Notes: generated by a model from the sequence alone, not told the origin. DNA of 64,000 bases from DATGPD01 sp041398565 (GCA_041398565.1 JAWKUN010000002.1:2170001-2234000), one strand, 5' to 3'; numbered from the stretch's first letter, positions 26,691 through 34,660 are shown. A program made the numbers and translations.

Positions 26691-27911
26691 TCAGTGAACG
26701 GTCCACTTGACGGACGCGAGGTCGACGCCGTCCTGCACCATCTCCCACAGGGGGGACATGGCACGCAGGCGCGCCACCTCGTTGGCGACGCGATCGGCGA
26801 CGTAGTCGACCTCGGCTTCCGTGTTGAACCGCCCGAGCGAGAAACGGATCGAGCTGTGGGCCAGTTCGTCGCCGAGGCCGAGGCTCTTCAGCACGTAGCT
26901 GGGCTCGAGGCTGGCCGAAGTGCACGCCGAACCCGACGACACCGCGACCTCCTTGATGCCCATGAGCAGTGACTCTCCCTCGACGTAGGGAAAGGAGATG
27001 TTGGTCAGATGCGGCAGGCGGCTCTCGGGGTCGCCGTTCACCTGTGCCGCCTGCACCGCCTGCAGCAGCTTCTGCTCGAGGCGATCGCGCAGCGCCGACA
27101 GGCGGGCGATCTCGGCGTCGAGCTCCTCGGCGACGATCCTGGCGGCCGCCCCCATGCCGACGATGCCGGGCACGTTGAGCGTGCCCGAGCGCATCCCGCG
27201 CTCGTGTCCGCCGCCGTCGAGGATCGGCGACAGCCGGACCCGCGGGTTCTTGCGACGCACGTAGAGGGCACCGACCCCCTTGGGGCCGTAGAACTTGTGG
27301 GCGGACATCGACACCAGATCGGCGTGCATGGCCTCCACGTCGACGCGGGCCTTGCCCGGGCACTGGGTGGCGTCGGTGTGGAAGAGCACGCCCTTCTCCT
27401 TGCACAGGGCGCCGATCGCGGCGACGTCGGCCACGGTGCCGATCTCGTTGTTGGCCGCCATGACCGACACCAGCACGGTCTCGCCGGTGATCGCGGCGCG
27501 CAGCTCGTCGAGGTCGATGTGGCCCTTGGCGTCGACCGGCAGGAAGGTGGCCCGGCAACCGAGCTGCTCGAGGTGCTTGATCGGGTCGATGACCGCCTTG
27601 TGCTCGGTGACGACGCTGATCAGGTGGTTGCCCTTCTCGCGGTACATCTCCGCCACGCCCTTGATCGCCAGGTTGTTGGCTTCGGTGGAGCCGCTGGTCC
27701 AGACGATCTCCTTGGGGTGGGCGCCGATCATGGCCGCCACCTGCTCGCGCGCCGCCTCGACTGCCGCCTCGGCGGCCCAGCCGTAGGCGTGGCTTCGGCT
27801 GGCAGCGTTGCCGTACTTCTCGCCGAAGTAGGGCAGCATCGTCTCGAGCACCCGAGGGTCGACGCGCGTGGTCGCGCTGTTGTCGAAGTAGATGGGGAAG
27901 GTGAGACTCAT
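26691..27911 (-). CDS. iscS: Cysteine desulfurase IscS
   Basis: A 406-residue PLP enzyme that takes sulfur from cysteine for cluster assembly. Key parts are YFDNSATTRVDPRV, TSGSTEANNLAIKG, VTEHKAVIDP, the PLP lysine in SMSAHKFYGPKGVGALY and the persulfide cysteine in VSSGSACTSASLEPSYVL. The ATG at 27911 (MSLTFPIYFDN) overlaps the iscR stop by 4 bp; a longer in-frame start would lie inside iscR. Confidence 0.96.
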   Translation of the reverse strand: MSLTFPIYFDNSATTRVDPRVLETMLPYFGEKYGNAASRSHAYGWAAEAAVEAAREQVAAMIGAHPKEIVWTSGSTEANNLAIKGVAEMYREKGNHLISVVTEHKAVIDPIKHLEQLGCRATFLPVDAKGHIDLDELRAAITGETVLVSVMAANNEIGTVADVAAIGALCKEKGVLFHTDATQCPGKARVDVEAMHADLVSMSAHKFYGPKGVGALYVRRKNPRVRLSPILDGGGHERGMRSGTLNVPGIVGMGAAARIVAEELDAEIARLSALRDRLEQKLLQAVQAAQVNGDPESRLPHLTNISFPYVEGESLLMGIKEVAVSSGSACTSASLEPSYVLKSLGLGDELAHSSIRFSLGRFNTEAEVDYVADRVANEVARLRAMSPLWEMVQDGVDLASVKWTVH

Positions 27912-28474
27912 ACGATGTTCTCCCGGGAGGTGCCGGCCCTGCCGGGGAGCACGGCGTCGCCGTCGCACAGCTCGGCCAGGCTGGTGGTCTCGAACATGCG
28001 GGTGATGGCTTGGTGCACACGACGCATGGGGCTGCGGGACGTGCACAGGCACGTCAGCGCGCAGTCCTCCGCCTCGGGGGGGGTGGCCTCGGGGGCGGTG
28101 GCCTCGGGGGCGGTGCTCTTGGTGTCGGTCGTCTTGCTGTCGGTGGCCGCGGGGACCGCCGCTCGCACCAGGTCGCTGGCGCAGTCGACCAGGAGGAAAG
28201 GCCCCTCGACGGCGTCGAGGATGTCCTTGAGCGTGATCTCCTGCGGTGTCCTGGCCAGCCGGTAGCCGCCGTGGACACCGCGTTCCGAGGCGAGCAGGCC
28301 CTTGCGGGCCAGGTCCTTGAGGAGATTGGCGACGAGCGAGCGGTTGAGCGCCGAATGGTCGGCCAGCTCCTGCGCGCTCACCAGACGCTGTCCGTTCCCC
28401 GTCTCGTCGGCGGCCCGCACGAGGTAGCCGAGCAGGAACACGGCGTAGTCGGCTTTCTTGGAGATGCGGATCAT
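27908..28474 (-). CDS. iscR: Rrf2-family Fe-S sensing repressor IscR
   Basis: A 188-residue winged-helix regulator heading the ISC operon. The N-terminus ISKKADYAVFLLGYLVRAAD and recognition region ALNRSLVANLLKDLARKGLL...GVHGGYRLAR are typical Rrf2. Putative cluster ligands are Cys98, Cys138, Cys142, Cys144 and His154. In usual IscR the cysteines lie close together. Here a roughly 35-residue Thr/Ala/Glu/Pro repeat (ATAPEATAPEATPPEA) separates the first from the rest. IscR normally represses its own operon when clusters are plentiful. The dyad at 28498-28516 fits such an operator. Confidence 0.92.
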   Translation of the reverse strand: MIRISKKADYAVFLLGYLVRAADETGNGQRLVSAQELADHSALNRSLVANLLKDLARKGLLASERGVHGGYRLARTPQEITLKDILDAVEGPFLLVDCASDLVRAAVPAATDSKTTDTKSTAPEATAPEATPPEAEDCALTCLCTSRSPMRRVHQAITRMFETTSLAELCDGDAVLPGRAGTSRENIV

Positions 28475-28493
28475 CGTGGTTCGGACCGCGGCG

Positions 28494-28522
28494 AAACTAG
28501 CTCTAGATCGGGGCTATTTCAA
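28494..28522 (-). promoter_or_regulatory. Putative isc promoter with embedded IscR-like operator
   Basis: On the minus strand TTGAAA (28522-28517, 5 of 6 to the -35 consensus) is followed after exactly 17 bp by TAGTTT (28499-28494). An imperfect inverted repeat fills the spacer: TAGCTCTAGATCGGGGCTA on the plus strand at 28498-28516. The start codon is at 28474. A repressor dyad between -35 and -10 is what autoregulation by IscR would need. The match to the E. coli type 1 IscR box is only partial. Confidence 0.45.
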
Positions 28523-28531
28523 CGTGGGCGA

Positions 28532-28555
28532 AGAAAAACAGCCCCTGGACGGGGC
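28532..28555 (-). other. Terminator-like hairpin upstream of the isc promoter
   Basis: Read on the minus strand, GCCCC-gtcca-GGGGC is followed by TGTTTTTC, the only T-rich run I found after a stem in this window. No minus-strand gene ends here, because ygfZ runs the other way. It could stop antisense transcripts arising within ygfZ before they enter iscR, or the GGGGC dyad may be a protein site. Confidence 0.35.
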
Positions 28556-28653
28556 GATTTGTGGAGAGTGCCGGGACAAGCTATCGAAAGCTCGCCCGCA
28601 AGACGACTTCGCGCGCTGCAGGCCGCGCGCCGACCGGTCCCATTCTGCACCTC

Positions 28654-29553
28654 ATGTCCACCTACGCCGACCTCTTGGGGCCGCTCTCGGATCGACTGCG
28701 GGGTGTGCTCGCCCCGGCGCCGTTCGCCTGCCTGGTGGTAAGCGGACCCGATGCGGTCGGCTTCGTGCACCGGCTGTGCACCCAGGACATCGAGGGGCTG
28801 GCCGCCGGCCGCGCCGCCCCCGGCGCCTTCCTCACCCCCAAGGGCAAGCTCGAGACGCTCGCCTGGCTGGCGCGCGAGCCCGACCGGGTCTGGATCGAGG
28901 TCCAGGCCCACGAGCTCGACAAGCTCACGACGTTGCTCGATCGCTACCACTTCTCCGAGCGCCTCTCCCTGGAACCGATGCGCGCGTGGAGCTGCCAGAT
29001 GCTCGTCGGTGCCGATGTCTGGAGCCACGAGGGCGTGGGCCAGCCGGCCGCGGCGGTCGAGGCGGAGCCGCTGTGGTTCGCCGGTGCGACCCGCGGCCTG
29101 CAGTGGGTGCGCTTCCACGGCGAGGCTCTGGCGGTTCCGGCGGGACCTTGGCGCCGAGTCGAGCTGCAGGAGTGGGAGCTGCTGCGCATCGCCGCGGGCT
29201 TGCCGTGGATGGGTGTCGATGCCGACGCCACCACCTTGGCACTGGAAGCGGACATCGACGACCACGTCGCGACGGACAAGGGTTGCTACACAGGGCAGGA
29301 GATCGTCGCCCGCATCCACACCTACGGTCACACCAACCGACGCCTCTGCCGACTGCGGGTCCATGCGACCGGGACAGGTGAGGCACCGGCCGCCATCGTC
29401 GACGGGGACGGCGACGAGGTCGGTCGGGTGACGTCGATCGCGCGGGTGCCCGAGGGAGCGGACGCGCTCGCTCTGGGCTACCTCCCGCACGAGCTGGCCA
29501 ACGCCGGCGCGTCGCTGCGCCTGGCGAGCGGCGCCAGCGTCGAGGTCGTCTGA
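28654..29553 (+). CDS. ygfZ: YgfZ/GcvT-like folate-binding protein of Fe-S metabolism
   Basis: A 299-residue member of the COG0354/YgfZ family, folate-dependent proteins needed for maintenance or assembly of Fe-S enzymes. The signature K-G-C-Y-x-G-Q-E occurs as DKGCYTGQEIVARIHTYGHT, within an aminomethyltransferase-like fold starting with HRLCTQDIEG. The ATG at 28654 gives MSTYADLLGPLSDRL; an in-frame GTG at 28561 would add 31 basic residues. It is divergent from the ISC operon with a 179 bp shared control region, a location that supports a shared Fe-S role. Confidence 0.92.
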   Translation: MSTYADLLGPLSDRLRGVLAPAPFACLVVSGPDAVGFVHRLCTQDIEGLAAGRAAPGAFLTPKGKLETLAWLAREPDRVWIEVQAHELDKLTTLLDRYHFSERLSLEPMRAWSCQMLVGADVWSHEGVGQPAAAVEAEPLWFAGATRGLQWVRFHGEALAVPAGPWRRVELQEWELLRIAAGLPWMGVDADATTLALEADIDDHVATDKGCYTGQEIVARIHTYGHTNRRLCRLRVHATGTGEAPAAIVDGDGDEVGRVTSIARVPEGADALALGYLPHELANAGASLRLASGASVEVV

Positions 29554-29791
29554 GCCGAAGGCTCGCGATCGCGAAGGCGATCGCCATCAACATGGCTCGG
29601 AGCCTGTACGCTCGATTCTCTCACAGGCTCAGAGCCGAAGGCTCGCGATCGCGAAGGCGATCGCCAGCAACATGGCTCGGAGCCTGTACGCTCGATTCTC
29701 TCACAGGCTCAGAGCCGAAGGCTCGCGATCGCGAAGGCGATCGCCAACAACATGGCTCGGAGCCTGTACGCTCGATTCTCTCGCACGGGCT
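29552..29791. repeat. Three 80-bp tandem repeats with three hairpins per unit
   Basis: Units begin at 29552, 29632 and 29712, exactly 80 bp apart and nearly identical; the third decays at its right end. Each unit holds GAGCC-gaa-GGCTC, two GCGATCGC octamers separated by GAAG (able to pair with each other), and GAGCCTGT with ACAGGCTC 15 nt apart. The first unit starts inside the ygfZ stop codon. The period is not a multiple of 3, so the short open frames crossing it read the same DNA in different frames and are not genes. The remainder to 29832 is unremarkable. Confidence 0.9.
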
Positions 29792-29832
29792 CTGAGCGGC
29801 CGTCCGTTGCGTGCGCTCACATGGGCGTGCGC

Positions 29833-32043
29833 TCACATGCCGCGGATCCAGGCATCGACGAGTTGAACGCCGTAGGCGTCGACCACGTCGCTGCCCAGGA
29901 GCGGCATGCGGTTGCCGTCGCGGAGCACCATGCGGTGCAAGAGCACGCTGTTCGCCGGGTCGCGCGGCTTCACCAGGTAGGGGTCGCTGGCGGTGAGCCC
30001 GCCGCGGGTCGGACGCACCCACAGGAGACCGGTGTGCGCGTCATGGGTGGTGAAGCGCAGGTCGATGCTGCCCTGCAGCGCGCCGCCGGGGCGATGGCAG
30101 TGCGCGCAGTTGGCGGCCAGGTAGGAGCGCGCGAACGCGCCGAGCGATCCTTGCTCGAGCAGCGGATCCAGCAGGTGCGCGTAGTGGTCTGACGGCCCGA
30201 TGTTCTGGTCGAAGTAGCCCATGCCGGCCAGCAGGTCGAGCTGGTTGGTCGCGCTGGTTGACAGCGGCCGGTTGCACTGCAACGTGCTCAGACCGAGCAC
30301 GTGCCCCGCCGCGGTGGTGTGGCACAGGGTGCAGTCGCTGCTGCTCGGATACGTCCACGTTTGCACGCGCACACCGCCCGCCTCGGTCGGATCGCGCACG
30401 GTCAACGTCTCCTGCGCGCGAGCCGTCACCAGGGCGGCGTCGGTCTGCGCGGCGTTCCACCGGTAGGTCCCGCCCAACCAGCCGGTCTCTTGGTGCACGA
30501 ACACGCGCGTCTCCAGGCGCCTGAGGCTCGTGGGGTCGGACAGGTCCATCAGCATCTCGAAGTGCTTCACCAGCACCGAGCCCACCGGCAGGGTCCAAGC
30601 CTCGGTCGGATGGAAGCCGATGGTGGTGCGGTCGGGCACGGTGAAGAAGCGGGTCTTGGTCGCGTGGTCCGACCACAGCGGTGAGTTGACCTGGTAGGGA
30701 ATCAGCCCGGCCGTCCAGGCGGCGTGCGCGGTGTCGAGCATGAGGCCGGTCGCCGACAGGGTCGGCGGGAACGCGGCTTGTCCGGGGCGCTCCACCAAAC
30801 GGTGCAGGGTGCCGTCGAACGACACGACGTAGACCTCTCCCTGCGCGTCCAGGCCGAACGAGGCGATGTTCGGCACGTGACCGACGCGGCGTTTGGTGAC
30901 CTGTCCGCCGGCTTCGGTGAGGGCCCACACCGCGCCGTACACGTTGTCGCCGAACACGTAGTCTCCGACCAGCGACGGCAGCCGGCGGCCGCGGTAGACG
31001 TAGCCGCCGATGATCGAGCGCATCTCGCCGCGGACATCGGTGTGCAGCGGCTCGTCGAAGTCGGTCGGCGGGCGGTTGGTCGGGTTGCGGTGGCTGCGCG
31101 GCCCTTCGTACACCGGCCAGCCGTAGTTGCCGCCACGACGGATGAGGTCGAGCTCGTCGTGGTGGTCCTGGCCGACGTCCCCGAGCCAGATGCGCCCGGT
31201 GACGGGGTCGATCGAGAAGCGCCACGGGCTGCGCAAGCCGTGTGCGAAGATCTCGTCGCGCCCGGCCACCCCGACGTACGGGTTGTCGCCGGGAATGCCA
31301 TAGTTCCGGCCTCCCGACGGGTGGTGTGGGTCGATGCGCAGCATCGACCCGTGCAAGGTGTTCAGGTTCTGCGAGTTGCCGTACTGGTCGTCGAGACCGC
31401 CGCCGTCACCGAAGACGACGTAGAGGAAGCCGTCGGGTCCGAACTGCAGTGCACCGCCGTTGTGGTTGCCCTCCGGCTGACGCACGCGGAGCAGCTCGAC
31501 CTCGCTGTTGGGGTCAGCGCGGTCGGGGTCGGTGCTGCTTGCCGTGAAGCGCGACACGTGGCTGTCGAACGCGGTGTCGACGTAGTGCACGTAGAAGAAC
31601 CCGTTGGTCGCGTAGTTGGGGTCGAAGGTGAGACCGAGCAGCCCCACCTCGAACCAGTTGTGCACGCGCGCGCTGATGTCGAGGAAGACGCGGCTCGTGT
31701 TCACGTCGTCCCGGTTGGCGAACACGTGGATCCGTCCGGCCTTGGTGGCGACGAAGACCCGATCGCTGCCGTCGCGGGGTGAGGCGAGGTCCAGCGCCTG
31801 CGGGAACGAGAGGTTGGGGAACGCCGGCTCGACCTGCAGCGTGGGCGGTCCACCGCGCAGGGGAAACTGCAGGCGCGGTGCCGGCGGGCGGGGCCAGCGA
31901 ACGCGCGGGGTCGCCGTCCCGCCGTGCCGGGAGGCCGCGCGCGCGTCGCCGGTGGACGCGCTCGGACGCTGGCAGCCGCTCGCGAACACGGCGAGGGCGA
32001 GGGCCATGATGGGTCGGACGGGCAGGCGAGCAGCAGGGGGCAT
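29833..32043 (-). CDS. PQQ-dependent sugar-dehydrogenase-like propeller with C-terminal CxxCH domain, lipoprotein
   Basis: A 736-residue exported lipoprotein (signal with lipobox ASGC; mature Cys at about residue 24). Residues about 60-420 form the soluble PQQ glucose-dehydrogenase-like beta-propeller (RVFVATKAGRIHVFANRDD, GNHNGGALQFGPDGFLYVVF, EIFAHGLRSPWRFSIDPVTG). The C-terminal 300 residues match the SO_2930-like haem-binding region. They contain CTLCH and CAHCH motifs separated by about 70 residues. It should be a periplasmic redox enzyme passing electrons from a substrate to haem; the substrate is unknown. It lies 229 bp downstream of the MNIO gene on the same strand. Confidence 0.85.
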   Translation of the reverse strand: MPPAARLPVRPIMALALAVFASGCQRPSASTGDARAASRHGGTATPRVRWPRPPAPRLQFPLRGGPPTLQVEPAFPNLSFPQALDLASPRDGSDRVFVATKAGRIHVFANRDDVNTSRVFLDISARVHNWFEVGLLGLTFDPNYATNGFFYVHYVDTAFDSHVSRFTASSTDPDRADPNSEVELLRVRQPEGNHNGGALQFGPDGFLYVVFGDGGGLDDQYGNSQNLNTLHGSMLRIDPHHPSGGRNYGIPGDNPYVGVAGRDEIFAHGLRSPWRFSIDPVTGRIWLGDVGQDHHDELDLIRRGGNYGWPVYEGPRSHRNPTNRPPTDFDEPLHTDVRGEMRSIIGGYVYRGRRLPSLVGDYVFGDNVYGAVWALTEAGGQVTKRRVGHVPNIASFGLDAQGEVYVVSFDGTLHRLVERPGQAAFPPTLSATGLMLDTAHAAWTAGLIPYQVNSPLWSDHATKTRFFTVPDRTTIGFHPTEAWTLPVGSVLVKHFEMLMDLSDPTSLRRLETRVFVHQETGWLGGTYRWNAAQTDAALVTARAQETLTVRDPTEAGGVRVQTWTYPSSSDCTLCHTTAAGHVLGLSTLQCNRPLSTSATNQLDLLAGMGYFDQNIGPSDHYAHLLDPLLEQGSLGAFARSYLAANCAHCHRPGGALQGSIDLRFTTHDAHTGLLWVRPTRGGLTASDPYLVKPRDPANSVLLHRMVLRDGNRMPLLGSDVVDAYGVQLVDAWIRGM

Positions 32044-32272
32044 GTCGAACAGCGGCGAGCAAACCAGGGTGAGCCCCACTCGGGCGCACCTGACGGGGCC
32101 AGGTCCTAGCCCCTACCGCCGCCGGTCGCGAGCGCCGATCGCGAACTTCTCGCCGGTCTTCGTCTTCCCGCTGCGGAGCATGCGGCCAGGCGTTAGCGCC
32201 GCGCGGTGCATCGTCGACCTCGATTGCCGCTCCGTTCGGCGAGGCCGTCGACAATGACGAGGCGCGAGGACT

Positions 32273-33571
32273 TCAGTCTGGCTCGCTTCCGGCGTGTCGA
32301 TCCACCCAGCGCCCGAAGCGGTCGCCGTCGCCCCAGGGATCCACGGCGTCCGCCGGACACGAGGCGTGGTAGCGGACGAAGGCGCGGGTGAACGCCTGCG
32401 CGTCGCGTTCGAACCACGCGTGCGCCGTCGGCGACAGGCGCATCAGGCGCTCGAAGCGGAGGCGCGCCACCATCATCGCCGCCAGACGGAAGCCGTCGTC
32501 GTCCGCCACTCCGTCGCCGGCCACCGACGATCGGTCGAGCCGCGTCAAGGCGCGAGCGAGGCGAGCCTGCTGCGCGGCGAGGTCGGTGTGCTCCGCGTCC
32601 GTCGCCTCGGTCGTGGCGTCCGTCGATCGGTCGGCATGCACCTCCGCAGCGCTGTCGGCACGCACACCGCTGGCCGTGGCTTGCGCGCCTTGCAGTCCGG
32701 CGACCACCTCGCGCACGCGTTCGAGCTCGCGGCGCAGGAGCGGTACGTCGCCCGGCTCGACCGTGCCTTCCATGCGCTCGAGGGTGACGCCGCGCAGATT
32801 GCGGCAGAAGGGCGCGACCCGAGCCAACATGTCCCAGACCGGTTCGGGGACGGCACTGTCGTGCGCATCCAGACGGAGCACACGCCGGCTCGGCAGCCAC
32901 GCCGGGTCGCTGTCGCTGCCACCGGAGACGTGGATCTCGATCACGCGGTCGAGGTCGAGCGCCTCGAGGTAGCGGGCGGGATCGACGCCGAGGTTGCGCG
33001 CCATGGTGAACACGTTGTGCAGGTCGAGCACCAGGTGCGTGCGCGGCGCGTGGAGGACTCGATCGAGGAACCCTGGCTCGTGCAGCCAATCGTCGAGGGT
33101 GAAGTAGCAGACCGCGTTCTCGCAGCCGACGTCGTGCACGATGGCTTGCAGGCGACGCAGGCGCTCGGCGACGACCGAGGCGGCGGCTTCGGTCGCCGGC
33201 AGTGCGATCGGCAGGGTGAGTTCGATCCCGTCCAGCACCGTGGCGCCGAGGTGGTCGCTGTACCAGAGGAACCCGAACGTCGCGTGGTCTTCGGCGATGC
33301 GCGCCAGCCAGCGCTGCAGGCGAGGCTCGTCGTAGGGGTCGGCGGTGCCGAGGCTCAACCCGACGCCGTGCGCCACCACGTCGAGACCGCTGGCCGTGAC
33401 GAACGTGCGCAGCGTCGCGTGGAACGCGTTGGCGGCGAGGTTGCCGTGCGCGTCGCGGCGCCAAAGGGTCTCGGGCGCGACTTCGACGTAGTCGGCCAGC
33501 TCGACCGCGAGCGGCAGCACCAGGTCGAGGTAGGCACGATCGGGTTGGAAGGTGACGCCGACCTTGGCCAT
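32273..33571 (-). CDS. MNIO-family (DUF692) multinuclear non-haem iron oxidative enzyme with C-terminal extension
   Basis: A 432-residue protein. Residues 1-290 match the DUF692/MNIO TIM-barrel family that includes MbnB, TglH, ChrH and BufB. Metal-ligand regions are recognisable: AHGVGLSLGT (His68), WYSDHLG (Asp106, His107), CENAVCYF, LVLDLHNVFTMARNLG, VIEIHVSGG, LRLDAHDSAVPEPVW and VTLERMEG. Known members use two or three irons to oxidise cysteines of partner peptides. After an acidic low-complexity linker, residues 330-432 form an extra helical domain (FERDAQAFTRAFVRYHASCP) of unknown role that could replace the separate partner protein other MNIOs need. It starts 12 bp after the upstream gene, whose product ends in Cys-Gly motifs and is a candidate substrate. 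Confidence 0.85.
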   Translation of the reverse strand: MAKVGVTFQPDRAYLDLVLPLAVELADYVEVAPETLWRRDAHGNLAANAFHATLRTFVTASGLDVVAHGVGLSLGTADPYDEPRLQRWLARIAEDHATFGFLWYSDHLGATVLDGIELTLPIALPATEAAASVVAERLRRLQAIVHDVGCENAVCYFTLDDWLHEPGFLDRVLHAPRTHLVLDLHNVFTMARNLGVDPARYLEALDLDRVIEIHVSGGSDSDPAWLPSRRVLRLDAHDSAVPEPVWDMLARVAPFCRNLRGVTLERMEGTVEPGDVPLLRRELERVREVVAGLQGAQATASGVRADSAAEVHADRSTDATTEATDAEHTDLAAQQARLARALTRLDRSSVAGDGVADDDGFRLAAMMVARLRFERLMRLSPTAHAWFERDAQAFTRAFVRYHASCPADAVDPWGDGDRFGRWVDRHAGSEPD

Positions 33572-33583
33572 GCGTTCGGCCCG

Positions 33584-34660
33584 TCAGCGTTCGTCGCTCG
33601 CCACGAAGTGGAGGAAGCGCCGGCCCAGCGGCGGCACGAAGCCCGTGCCGCACGGGCCGAACAGCGCGTGGGCCTGCGACGGCAGCGGCGGCCCCTCGAT
33701 GTGCGTGCCGCAGCCGGTGGCCTTGGCCCAGCGCGAGCCACCGATCGGCGCGCGCAGGTAGGTCGCGCGCATCGCCGCCTCGAGTTCCGCGAGCAAACGT
33801 TCCTGGTCTCCTGCCCGGCGCGGTGCCAGTGCGGCCATGCGCACGACCGCGGCGGCGCGCAGCAGGAGGTCGGCTGACGTGGGCGTGCCTGCGACGCTGG
33901 CGAAGGCGCGGTCCAGCTCGCGCCGCTCGGCCTCGTCGAGGGTCGCACGGTTACGGTCGGCGCGCGCCGCCAGACGACCGACGTCGGCGGCGAGCGCTCG
34001 GTGTACGGCGTCGGCAAGGCGCTTGAGGGCGATCTGCGGCGCGGCCGCGCCTTCGCCGGGCTCCCTTGCGCCGAGGTCCCGGGTGCCGAGGTCCTGGGCT
34101 CCGAGGTCCTGGGCGCCGAGGTTCGGCCGCTGTAGGGTTTGCGTAACGAGAGCCTGCAGCTCGGCGCTCGGCAGCGGCAGGATCGGTGCGGCGGATGTTG
34201 ACGATGCGGTGCCTTCGGCGGGCGGCTCGATCAGGAGGAGGAGAGGCTCCTCGGCTCGTCTCGGCGTTGCCGCCTGGCGGTCCGGCGTCGCCGACGTCGC
34301 CCTGCCGACGGGATCGTCGCTGAGGGTGGCCACCTTCCGGCCGACGACGGTCTCGACCTCGGTCAGCGTGCCACACTGCAGGTCGCACAGCGCCAGGTCC
34401 AACAGAGTCGCTCGGTCGGCGTGGACGAGCAGCGCCCCGAGCACCTGCCCACGCGCGTAGGCCTCTCGGGTCTGGGACGGGACCACGAACACCAGGAGCG
34501 GCTTCCCACGCCGGGCCGCGCGCGCCCAGGCGGCGCGCAGGTCGGCGAGGCGGGCGTGTTCGGGGCGGCCCGAGGGCGGGTCCTGTGCCAAGCCCCGTGT
34601 GAGCCAGGCGGGCCACCGGGCGGCAGCCGCGGCGGCGAGGAAGGTGCGCCGGTCGAGCAT
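33584..34660 (-). CDS. Secreted protein with Cys-Gly C-terminal tail, candidate MNIO substrate
   Basis: A 358-residue protein beginning MLDRRTFLAAAAAARWPAWL, a Tat-like signal (DRRTFL). Residues 40-110 look thioredoxin-like (ARRGKPLLVFVVP) with Cys92 and Cys96. A repeat NLGAQ-DLGAQ-DLGTR-DLGAR is near the middle. The last 43 residues contain GCGTHIEG (Cys317) and GPCGTGFVPPLGRRFLHF (Cys337), a compact motif unlike the rest of the protein. The MNIO gene follows after 12 bp. Whether the tail is modified, and the protein's role, are inference; no enzyme family fits the full length. The ATG at 34660 gives the signal sequence; an upstream in-frame start at 34717 would hide it. Confidence 0.75.
   Translation of the reverse strand: MLDRRTFLAAAAAARWPAWLTRGLAQDPPSGRPEHARLADLRAAWARAARRGKPLLVFVVPSQTREAYARGQVLGALLVHADRATLLDLALCDLQCGTLTEVETVVGRKVATLSDDPVGRATSATPDRQAATPRRAEEPLLLLIEPPAEGTASSTSAAPILPLPSAELQALVTQTLQRPNLGAQDLGAQDLGTRDLGAREPGEGAAAPQIALKRLADAVHRALAADVGRLAARADRNRATLDEAERRELDRAFASVAGTPTSADLLLRAAAVVRMAALAPRRAGDQERLLAELEAAMRATYLRAPIGGSRWAKATGCGTHIEGPPLPSQAHALFGPCGTGFVPPLGRRFLHFVASDER
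34074..34128 (-). repeat. In-gene tandem 15-bp repeat encoding (D/N)LGA(Q/R)
   Basis: Four near-identical 15-bp units, with plus-strand core GCCGAGGTCCTGGG and variants, encode NLGAQ, DLGAQ, DLGTR and DLGAR within the Cys-Gly-tail protein. Such an array can change length by slippage and probably forms a flexible linker. Confidence 0.7.

Noticed and set aside
28072..28110. Repeated GGCCTCGGGGGCGGT as a possible mobile or CRISPR repeat
   Set aside because: It is the coding array for Ala/Pro/Glu repeats inside iscR and lies in frame.
29592..29866. Short open frames reading MARSLYARFSHRL repeatedly
   Set aside because: They arise because an 80-bp DNA repeat is read in different frames. No start signal, no family, and reading frame changes between units.
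32113..32181. 22-codon frame MLRSGKTKTGEKFAIGARDR (minus) between the MNIO and PQQ-like genes
   Set aside because: No cysteine, so not an obvious MNIO precursor peptide; no ribosome site; too short to support.
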